This document shows, piece by piece, positions 55,407-64,000 of a stretch of 64,000 nucleotides of DNA. The position numbers were made by a program, and so were the translations under genes. Below the pieces are notes generated by a model. It did no database searches. It was not told the origin of the DNA and worked only from the letters and a program-made list of their open reading frames with translations. Origin of the DNA: Sarocladium kiliense (Eukaryota; Ascomycota; Sordariomycetes; Hypocreales; Sarocladiaceae). Position 1 is the first letter of the stretch, and the number at the start of each line of letters is the position of its first letter. Where the stretch lies: contig JAUZTG010000020.1 in NCBI GenBank assembly GCA_030734395.1, positions 1,550,001 to 1,614,000 of the forward strand, read 5' to 3'.

Positions 55407-57133
55407 TATGGGTCCCAGATCCAAATCAGGATGCATCACCTGCAGGTAAGCTGAATGACTCCTGACATTCTGCCCGTCATCTCAGCTGAGGTGCCGGAGC
55501 TTCCTCGGGGTTCCCGCGACTAACACGGACCCCTAGGATCCGCCGCATCAAATGTGACGAAGGCAAGCCTCAGTGCAACCGTTGCCTTTCTGAAAGGCGC
55601 GTTTGCGATGGCTATCTCGACGGTCCTGACATTCCAACCAGGCGCGAGCTGGCGGTAGCTGTCCGGAATCTCCAAGTCATCGGCCCCGCATCACGGGCAC
55701 TCACGCGGAGTCCAGCGTCAGCCGGTCCTGTCTCACGGCCAGTCTCACCCCATGATGCACTTCACTTCGACATGTTCCGTCGCTTGACTGGGCCCGGCAC
55801 GGCATCGCTATTCCCGTCAGGCTTCTGGGGCCAGAAGGCCATGCAATTGGCGCATGACGAACCAGCTGTTTGGCATGCCGCAGTCGCTGTTGGGATGCTT
55901 CACCAGAAGGAGGGAGGCTCTGGCCTGGAGCGTGAGTTGGTTGCTAAACTTGGCCGTAATGCTGAGATTCACTACAACAAGGCAATGGTGCTCGCCAAGG
56001 ACATGAGCTCGCCCACCAGGCTTGTGGCACTATGTATGCTTCTCGTGGCTGCAGCCAACATGCTGGACCACTGGGCGCAGGCTCAAACCCATATTCTAGC
56101 CGGCCTGAAAATAACCGCAGCTCATGAAAGCGAGGATCCGGCTCTTAGATCTCTTCGCGAGACCTTGACGAGACTCGATCTGCAATCCATGACCTTCAGC
56201 GAGTCGACTTGTCCTTATCCATACGCCCAGTCGGCAGATGTATTCAGCACGGACGCATTTTTGACCACATTGTCATTTCACGAAGACACCAGTTATGAGC
56301 AACTTTCATCGGAGCTATTTGGCATGAATCGAGCATTGTTTCTTTTGGAAGATGCCACCGTCACGGATCATGTCCATCACGGTCCTTGGCTGAACAAATT
56401 TGAGATGTTCACGCGGATCGTAACGCAGTGGGAGAGCAAGGTGGCGGCATTTGAGGCAAAATACATCCCACGACCGGCTGACTTCCCTTCAAGAATTGCG
56501 CTGAGGCTGCATCACGCCATGCTTCGTCTTATGATCCAAGCCGTGGGTCCAGGTCCTGAAACGAAGTTCGATTCCATGCTCGGAGTATTCGAGTACATGA
56601 TTCGACTCGCTGCAACCCTGCTGCGGGAGATAGTATCTTCAATTTCGGAAGATCGGCACCCGCTCACTTCTGGCGTGACTTTGAGCCTTGAGCCAGGAGT
56701 AATTGTGCCGCTGTGGGTTGTCATTCACAACTGCCGACATTCCGGACTGCGCCATGCTGCTCTCACCCTTCTTCAAAACGCCAATCGCGTCGAAGGAATG
56801 TGGAGGAGTATTACTACAGCCAAAGTACTAGCGGCTGTAGTAGCAGTCGAGGAACAGCATCTCGTGGGATCTCCAAGCGAGATCTACCGACCAGTGGCTT
56901 ACGATATGTCCTCGCCCATGATCCCGTTTGATCGATTGCAACGTCCATATATGGGCCTTACTTCGAGTGTGACTTGGCTTAACGTTCCTCTAATTCCTGA
57001 AACAGCGCGAGTCAAACTCATTTTGGCCAGAGCGGACTATGAACGTGGAGTCGCTGTCCTCAATCTCATGATGAGCGCCGGTGGTACTCTCGGCGTTCCG
57101 CTCCCAGTGAGAGAGGTTATCGTCACCATCTGA
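55407..57133 (+). CDS. Zn2Cys6 transcription factor (544 aa)
   Basis: Exons 55407-55444 and 55537-57133; the 92-nt intron (GTAAGC, branch ACTAAC, acceptor CCTAG, phase 2) splits the zinc cluster, a common position. The cluster C9-x2-C12-x6-C19-x6-C26-x2-C29-x6-C36 is complete, with the basic RIRRIKCDEGKPQC core that contacts CGG half-sites. A Ser/Pro linker is followed by a helical fungal-specific regulatory domain (about 115-400; AVWHAAVAVGMLHQKEG and LVALCMLLVAAANML are typical of the DUF3468/fungal_trans_2 type). It lies between the M14/M28 peptidase genes and the S10 gene; control of those genes is only a hypothesis from position. Confidence 0.9.
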
Positions 57134-57421
57134 GTCTGAGATTTTCTATTGAGAACGTAATTGGGGGTTCCTGCAAGCTATTCTCAACATATCTAAGTGT
57201 CAACCGTATTGACAAGAGTTAGAATGTAGCTTGGGAAGTGAGTACGCACATCAGACGGGTCTATGAGGGATGAAACTTCTGTACCCCCCTTTCCTAAGCA
57301 TTACGTGTAGTTCCCTATTTAAATCTATACAAGAGATTCACTTAGCCTTGGGCTTTTGAGTGATGGTACATGTCCAAATCTCTTCGGAGAGAGTTGCCGG
57401 GCACTATAGGCTGCGGCAAGA

Positions 57422-59712
57422 TCACAGAGCTGCCAGCACCAATAAGGCGAGAGCAACAACCCACCCGTGAGGTCCCAGCGCCGACGCTGCAGACTCACCA
57501 TCCTTAGTCTCAGTCTCTTCGCCATCCTTGCCATCCTTGTCACTGCCACTGTCTTCACTGGCGTTCTTCTCAGTCTCCCCATCACTTCCCTCCGGCCACA
57601 CAACCTTCCAATCTTTGGTCTTAGCAGTTCCGTTCGCCAGTGCCAGGTACTGATCCCAGGTACAAGTCGGGCCAGGGTCCAGAACATAGCAGATGTTCTC
57701 GATGGGCTTCGGAAGCTCATTCTTGACGTCTCTCACGCTCGCTTTGCCCTTGGTTGAGTACTCATCGGTGGATGAGAGAGTGACTTCTCCAGTGGCCACA
57801 TCGCGTCGGAAGATGGAGCGTTCGAAGATTGCACCGACAGTTTCGGGTTGGTATCCTCCAGCACTGTGTCCGGCTTGGAAGACACGCGAGAAGGATAGGT
57901 TACCAGACTGGCGGACGAAGCCACCGTGGTAGGTGCTGTTGGTAACAAGTGTCGCATAGCCCGCAGAAGCAAAGTCGTCCTGACCAGAGAATTCGATTTC
58001 AAGCGAGGCATCCTCAGCAGAGAACCCTAGCATCGTGGTTAGCTATGCTGTGTTCCAGCCATGTTTAGTTGCCTCCGAGTCGCTTACAGTTGCATCGATA
58101 GTCGCGATCGCCATAGACCATGGCCACGTTGACGTCGTTGTCGAGGAGGTTCGACAAATACGACGTATTATACCGAACGATGTCGCCGGCTACAGTAAGG
58201 AAAGCTCCCTGAATAGTGTTCGACCCTCGAGTGTAGTTCAAAGGGACGCCAAGCTCGGCCTGTACCCAGGGCTGGTTGAAGAATGCCGTGTTGTGTTCAG
58301 TGGGATACGTAGCGTTGCGGTACATGGTGACATCGAAGTGAAAGTACTGTCAAGACTCATGTCAGTGGATGCTACCAGCTAGTTCGCAAGGAACAATGAC
58401 TCACAGGACTCAACTCGAAGTATCCGATAGCTGATCCGAAACAAACCGCTGTTGCCGCTGCACAGAGCTTGTTCACATCCTCGTCCTGTGCGGTATGCTC
58501 CGGGTCTTTCTCCGCGGCCAGGGCCCGACACTGGTCTGTCAGTGCAAAGCACCCTTCTTCTGGGTCTTCCATAGTCTGGATGTATTTTGTCGCAATCTCT
58601 TCTGTCATAATCTCCCGACCATAGGTATTGTTACGAGACCATTCCGCATAGCCGAGTGCCATAGCCCGGAGGTCAACCATGCCGTTGACGATACCCGTGT
58701 TCGCGATGTTGAGAGCTGTAGCATTGACCACCTCGTGCTTGCCAGCGTCAATGAGCTTGTTCTGATCGACGATGTACGATGAGAAGAGCGGTGCGAAAAG
58801 ACCACCGTACTAACATCAAGGAATGTCAGCAATTGGAAAGACTCGTACTGTTGTTGGGATGGACTTACAGAGACAGCCCATACGGCAAGCTCGTCGTTTG
58901 TCGTCTGAATCTCTGGGAAGCTATATTGATATTAGTATCAGATCCTTGCAAATATGGTGGAGAGATCATTTTCCCAGCACTCACTCATTGAACCAAACCT
59001 GAGCGAAACGCCAAAGGGTTCGTGCAGCTGCCCTCGTTGTCAAGGTCAAAGTCTCTTCCAGCCTGTTGTTTAGCGTCGCCTGTCTCAAAGTCACGCTCAG
59101 CTCAGGGAGATCCTCATCGTCCTTGAGCTCAGTGAACGTCTCAGTCAGAGTGTCCCAGGTACCATTGGCGAGAGACGTGTACGAGAAACCAACGCCAAGG
59201 GGCTGGTCAAGATACAGCATGTTGACATTGTTGTTCCAAGAGTCTTTGTTCAACGTTGTGGAATTCGAATCGGAATTGAAGTAACAAGGGAAGACGGCTG
59301 AACCGTCAAAGGTCGTGTACCCAGGGCCGCCGCCAAGGTATATCGAGGTCGGGGCGTTCTTGGGATCATTGCGAGCCTCTGTTGATCATCATGTTAGTCT
59401 CGCGTTGATATGCAGCAGGTCTTAGTGAAGTCAGCAATGCATACCAAAATACCAGAAGAAGAAGTTACCAGAGGTTTCTTCAGGCCATGACGCAGCATCG
59501 GGAATGAAGTCCTTGGGCAAATGCACATAGCCTGAGAACGACCTCACTCCCTCCGTTGTCTCACACAAGTCATGGACTTCCTTGTACGAGATCTCAGCTC
59601 CAGGAAACTTCTCGGAGATGACACTCTCAAGATTCTGAGGCGGCGAAATGAATGACTGGGACAGAACCGTGCCAATTGAGCCCAATTGGGCCAATACAAG
59701 AGAAGTTCTCAT
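57422..59712 (-). CDS. Secreted serine carboxypeptidase, family S10, with GPI-anchor-like C-terminus (660 aa)
   Basis: Six exons: 59712-59445, 59378-58985, 58920-58869, 58809-58405, 58346-58088 and 58026-57422. Signal peptide 1-18. S10 landmarks: YLGGGPGYTTFDGS (oxyanion region), YLDQPLGVGFSY, nucleophile S238 in AVSYGG (split by an intron right after the Ser), D455 in GDRDYRCN and H513 in FQAGHSAGG, giving a complete Ser-Asp-His triad. The usual GESYGG reads AVSYGG: the Glu that helps bind the substrate carboxylate is Val. After the domain come a Ser/Asp/Glu-rich linker and a C-terminal hydrophobic tail (WVVALALLVLAAL) after small residues, as in GPI-anchored wall proteins. Many N-glycosylation sequons. 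It removes C-terminal residues at acidic pH if active. Confidence 0.9.
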
Positions 59713-61669
59713 CGAAAAGAGGATACTAAGCTCTGGCTTCGGCGTGGTCGAATTGAGTATGACAAGAGACTGATGGTGATGGGAGAGAGAATGGTGTTCC
59801 TACAACAAGATGGGTAAGACCGGCGACTTTATAGGTCTATGTTGAGTCGAGGTCCCCAGCACTCGTCCTCGTCCCACGATTGTTTGCCCTCTCTGGCAAA
59901 TCTAAGCAGTCGCACGGCGGTGCTGTGCCTGCGCCGCAGGACCATATTCTGAAGCTGTCGCATGAGCCGACAGCTGCATTCAGGGTATCCTTGTTTGGAG
60001 TGGAGGACTATTAGTGATCGTCACACGTCTCCATCTTGATCATAGGGCGTCTGCCGAAAGTGCCGTCTTGGGCTTACTTTCGAGACGCTTCTACCTTATT
60101 GTTGTGAAGTTATGCTACGTAACAGGGCCTGGAGTTGTCTAGGACTGAACCCCAGGTTGGTTCAAAACGGTGTTATAGGCACTCCTCAGCTGCGTTGGAG
60201 GCTGTGTTGTCAGCACTTTTGATGCATCACCGGATCGATAAGCCACGAAGTGACGCACAAATAAAGCCCGGTATGCAAGTGCCTAAAGGCATAGTCCTAT
60301 TCTTATGTGGCTGCTTCACCTTAAAGCTGGTGGGAATCGAGGAAGCTACTGCAAGTTTGACGGATGTAATTCAACCTAGGGGCTGACTATGGCGACAGAG
60401 CCAATCATCGCGCCCTGCGAAACCAGGGGAGATCCTACGGCAAGTGGATGTAATCCCTAGCACACTTTCTGTCAGACAACCATCAGATTATAGCTCCGGG
60501 CAGGGTCCAAATATGGAGCCATCGTTGGAGTTTTGGCGAAGGAGCCAGTTAGATCTCCCGATCGACCTCCACTTGCAGCTATGTTCAATTAAAGGCGCTG
60601 TTTGCGAGAGATGCAGCCCTGGGAGCAATCTGCATCACCCCTGCATTGCCTTATAGTGCGAAACATGGAGTCTGGGTCTGGTCTACCGGATTTCCGATGA
60701 ATATCGGTAGAATTGTATGGCCTATTCTCGATCCGCTGACTACGTGTGATCCTCCGTCACAACATTTAGCAAAACTTGGACGGGACGTAGACGACGCTGA
60801 TCAAGGACTTGCATCAGTTGGATGAGCTGAAAGTTGAGTTCTGAAGCAGCCCCGGCTTGAATGTGAGTGGTCGAGTAGGTGATGCTTAGAGAGAAAAGGC
60901 AATAGGATCTACGGAATACAATCGCATGGCGAGAAGGTCCATCCTCATTGCAGCCAGCCCCAGTTCCGAATATTCCTCGCGCAATGAAAGTTGAGGTCGG
61001 CGATGCCGTCAACGAGCAAGATTCCAAGTCCAGCACCTGTATGACTCTCAGCTACCCTGCACTTCCGCCATAAACAAGATTGACACCTGGGTCTTTACGC
61101 TGCAATATCGTTTTGGCAATGTCAACTTTTTCTCATATGTCACTAATTCGTATGTATCCGGTCTCAGAGTTATATCTTCAATGCGCTGCACCGTTGCGCA
61201 GCTCGTTGTGATGTTCAGGGAGGTTCCGGTACGGATGAGGCGTTGGCGTATGATGCTGTTTGAGTCTATACGCGTCGTGTGAACGATAACGCGTCAGGAA
61301 AAAGTAAAGTGACACTCAAAGAAAATGCTTGTTCTCTCGAGTTGCGGACTAATTAACCAGATTACACTCAATCAGCACTATTTCTAAATCGTATCCCTTT
61401 GCTTTCTCCAGCAGTTAGGTATGTAGCAGACAAGCATTTTTGCTAGACAAACCACCAGCCCGGTCTTTGCTTTCGAAGATGAACCTTTGACTGAGTCGTC
61501 ATCACAGAGCTTTGCAACTTCAATACCGACCAATTTCGGGTAGCGGGACATGACTTGACCGACAGTTCGCAGCCTGATATCAGGCTGTGTGCGGGGGTCG
61601 CGTCTCAATGCTGCATTTGCTTTTTCCATCCCTTCAAGTCTACCGCTCAAGCGAGCGGTGACAGAGGCA
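59713..61669. other. Divergent intergenic region, 2 kb
   Basis: Upstream DNA of the S10 gene (minus) and the BTB gene (plus). Short frames only; no remnant or RNA gene recognised. Confidence 0.55.
59828..59833 (-). promoter_or_regulatory. TATA box of the S10 peptidase gene
   Basis: Minus strand CCTATAAAGT; TATAAA lies 116 nt upstream of the ATG at 59712, the same spacing as in the M28 gene. Confidence 0.5.
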
Positions 61670-62727
61670 ATGGAACGACCATCGTTCGAGAGGCAAGTCA
61701 ATAATCTGTCTCCACTGCGTCTTGACGCTGTTGAAGGCTAACATGCTAACTGAGCCACCAGCATCGCTACAGGGAGGCCGATTGCCTTCAAGATCGGCCG
61801 AGATGGTAGAGAGTTCTTCATGCATTCTTCTCTTCTAGCCAGCTTGTCACCACCTCTCGATCGCCTCGTGAACGGTTCTTGGTCCGAGTCTGTGCTTAAT
61901 ACTGTGGTGTGGGAGGAGGTTGATGAGGCGACTTTCGTACACTTCTGCCAATTCGCATACACGGGGGATTACCAGGTGCAGAGCTCGCCAACCGTAAAGT
62001 AAGTCAGGTGCTAGCTTGACGCAACCAGCTCCAGCGACAACATGAAAGGTGTTAGACTGACCGTTACAGACATGAATCTATGACAGTGCTCAACGGCTCA
62101 GATCCGGAAGTTGCCGTTAAGGCGAAGATCGCCCATCGCCCAGGCCCTGCTATCGAGCCGGAGAATACCAGAGATCCGCTTGATGACCACTGGACTTTCC
62201 CCATGAAGTCGAAAAAGACGCATAAAAGCAAAGCCCTCTCCGATCCCTGGGACACAATCGAAATGAAGACCTCCAGTGAAGGATCTCTCACTCCGTTTCC
62301 CGAGCGCTTCCAGTCCGCGCTCCACTTGGCTCTGGCAGACAAGCACCCCAAGGGCACTATCGCTTCACACAAGACACCCCTTTCAGAAGTCGCCACATGC
62401 TACTCGTACGGCGATATCTTTCTGTCTCATGCCCGCATCTTTGTCTTCGCAGACTGTTACGGAATCCACGACCTCAGCCACAAAGCACTCAATAACCTTC
62501 ATCAGGCCCTCGTCACGAAGAATGCCCAGAGTGAAGATGTTATGCAGATATTCGAGTACTGTATCGACACAACCCTACCTGAATCACTTCGGGACGTCAT
62601 CCTTGCTTATGTTGCATGTAAGGCTAGTGGCTTATGGCTAAACACCCGCTTTCAGGAGCTACTGCAGCGAGACAGCGGGATGGTGTATGATTTGTTGGAC
62701 TTGATTATGAAGGTCGCCAGGCCTTGA
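61670..62727 (+). CDS. BTB/POZ-domain protein (about 300 aa)
   Basis: Exons 2 and 3 are secure: exon 2 ends at 61998 (GTAAGT) and exon 3 is 62070-62727 (TTACAG acceptor, phase 2). Exon 2 gives a BTB core, RPIAFKIGRDGREFFMHSSL then ATFVHFCQFAYTGDY, typical of fungal BTB proteins. Exon 3 has a linker and the BTB C-terminal helices (HARIFVFADCYGIHDLSHKAL). Exon 1 is uncertain. One model starts at 61670 (MERPSFER), uses a GC donor with perfect AG/GCAAGT context at 61693 and joins at 61777, total 301 codons. Another uses GTCTTG as donor and the CTACAG acceptor at 61772. Without exon 1 the next in-frame Met is 61820, inside the domain. BTB proteins dimerise or recruit Cullin-3; the role here is unknown. 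Confidence 0.75.
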
Positions 62728-63032
62728 AGAGGGACCAGTAATGAGAATAATGTCTTTAGATAAAGTAAATGAACATAACCCTATGCTTGCAGCACTGAAA
62801 GTCAATCGCTCTCTTTTCTATCTGCGCGACAAGGATATGATCACTGTCTCTATTCCAGCTACCTCAGAAAAAGAAGAGGTGCCATTTCTCGTCCTGACAT
62901 GACAACAAGAAATAACCTGAAAGTCTGCCTTCATTGCTTCATAGACCCGTAAAACTGCAAATGTCTTTTAATATCCCAGCCCATTCAAATGAAACCCTTT
63001 ACCAACAGCAAGTTTGAACTCCGCGCAACCCT
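62728..63032. other. Short convergent intergenic region
   Basis: 3' flanks of the BTB gene and the ATP sulfurylase gene; nothing else seen. Confidence 0.6.
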
Positions 63033-64000
63033 CTAAACACGATCCAACAGACCGCGGCTCTCGAGCAACAGAATGATCTCGTGAACAATCGACCGCACGT
63101 TCTGCTTCTCAAGATCGACAACCAGATCAGGCTTAGCAGGGTTCTCATACGGGTCATCGACACCAGTGAAGCCCTTGACCTCGCCCTTGCGAGCCGCAGC
63201 GTAAATACCCCTCCTGTCGGTCTTCTCGCAGTACTCGAGCGGGGTAGCGACGTGGACAAGGAAGAAGGGGCCGGATTTCTCGATAAGCTCGCGAGCCTGG
63301 ACACGGGCATCCTCGAAGGGAGCGATGGGGGCAGCGATGACGGCGGCACCGGCCTTGGTGAGCTCGGAAGCAACGAAGGCGATACGGGAAATGTTACGGT
63401 CGCGGTCTTGGCGGCTGAAGCCGAGCTCGGTCGAGAGCTCGGAGCGGACAGTCTCGCCGAGAAGCATGGAAACGGGACGGCCACCTCCCTGGTTGAGGGT
63501 GGTCTGGAGGGCGCGGGCAATCTGGTCCTTGCCACTGTTCTGGTAACCGGTCATGAAGACAGTGAAGCCCTTCTCGCGGGGTAGAGGGTTCTGCTCGCGA
63601 AGGACCTTGACGACCTCAGGGTAGGAGAACCATTCAGGGATCTCCTTGCCGGTCTTGAGGCGGTTGCGGAGCTCAGTACCGGAGATGTTCATAGTCTGGG
63701 TACCCTCGGGGATCTCGTTGGCGGGCATGTACTCGTCCTTGCCAGGGATGTAGATCATCTCCTGGAACTCGACCATCTTGATACCAAGCTCCTCCTGGTA
63801 CTTCTGCACAAGATGCTGAGCATCGTAAGGACCGTAGTGATCCTTGCCGTTCTTGTTCTTGCCGGGGCCGGCGTGGTCACGACCGACAATGAAGTGGGTC
63901 GCACCGTGGTTCTTGCGGATGATGGCGTGCCAGACAGCCTCACGGGGACCACCCATGCGCATGGCGAGGGGAAGAAGGGCGAGGGCGGCCATGCCGTTAG
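63033..64000 (-). CDS. MET3: ATP sulfurylase, C-terminal ~320 residues (5' part beyond window)
   Basis: The frame is open at the right window edge, so the N-terminal catalytic half, including the HxxH ATP motif, lies outside. Visible catalytic-domain segments are PLAMRMGGPREAVWHAIIRK, IVGRDHAGPG and MNISGTELRNRL, all typical of sulfate adenylyltransferase. The C-terminal domain is APS-kinase-like: GFTVFMTGYQNSGKDQIARA holds a degenerate P-loop, and a DDPYENP segment follows. In filamentous fungi this domain is not a kinase but an allosteric site where PAPS inhibits the hexamer. The enzyme makes APS from sulfate and ATP, the first step of sulfate assimilation in the cytosol. The strong codon bias (C/G-ending) suggests high expression. 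Confidence 0.95.
   Translation of the reverse strand, partial: NGMAALALLPLAMRMGGPREAVWHAIIRKNHGATHFIVGRDHAGPGKNKNGKDHYGPYDAQHLVQKYQEELGIKMVEFQEMIYIPGKDEYMPANEIPEGTQTMNISGTELRNRLKTGKEIPEWFSYPEVVKVLREQNPLPREKGFTVFMTGYQNSGKDQIARALQTTLNQGGGRPVSMLLGETVRSELSTELGFSRQDRDRNISRIAFVASELTKAGAAVIAAPIAPFEDARVQARELIEKSGPFFLVHVATPLEYCEKTDRRGIYAAARKGEVKGFTGVDDPYENPAKPDLVVDLEKQNVRSIVHEIILLLESRGLLDRV

Noticed and set aside
63081..63584. 167-codon frame antisense to ATP sulfurylase
   Set aside because: Gly/Leu/Glu-rich shadow caused by strong codon bias on the sense strand.

Overview
The window is nuclear DNA of a filamentous ascomycete (Pezizomycotina). Most genes carry one to five introns of about 50-105 nt with GTAAGT-like donors, CTAAC/CTGAC branch sites and YAG acceptors. 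The protein set is typical of these fungi: Zn2Cys6 regulators, a GMC oxidoreductase, secreted M28, M14 and S10 peptidases, a GH43 glycosidase and a fungal-type ATP sulfurylase. A class-level placement such as Dothideomycetes is only a guess. Exon boundaries were set by hand from splice signals and reading frame and conserved motifs; all multi-exon totals divide by three.

Layout. 1-17 kb: 3' part of a transcription factor, a small secreted protein, a 1277-residue ankyrin protein with a degenerate CorA-like membrane domain, an intracellular GH43 enzyme, a small conserved orphan and a secreted GMC oxidoreductase. 18-23 kb: a UBX protein, a twin-CX9C mitochondrial protein and a METTL27-like methyltransferase. 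23-28.4 kb is gene-poor, with one candidate 75-residue zinc-ribbon gene. 28-44 kb is a dense housekeeping block: GDT1-type Mn/Ca transporter, DCAF11-like WD40 protein, CPSF6-like RRM protein, SETD3-like methyltransferase diverging from COQ4, PDCD5, a mitochondrial PanE/Cbs2-like protein diverging from RRP47/C1D, and an orphan.

44.5-60 kb looks more accessory. It holds a 5'-truncated sugar-transporter remnant, M28 aminopeptidase, M14 carboxypeptidase, a 69-residue Kex2-type cysteine-rich secreted peptide, a 17-bp minisatellite, a frameshifted membrane-protein remnant, a Zn2Cys6 regulator and a GPI-anchor-like S10 peptidase. The right end has a BTB protein and the C-terminal half of ATP sulfurylase.

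Functional themes: extracellular protein and cell-wall turnover (three peptidases, GH43, GMC enzyme) with effector-like secreted proteins, which fits a plant-associated or saprotrophic lifestyle (inference); mitochondrial function (COQ4, MIX17-like, PanE/Cbs2-like); RNA processing (CPSF6-like, RRP47); and protein quality control (UBX protein, DCAF11-like). No rRNA, tRNA, CRISPR array or intact transposon was recognised.
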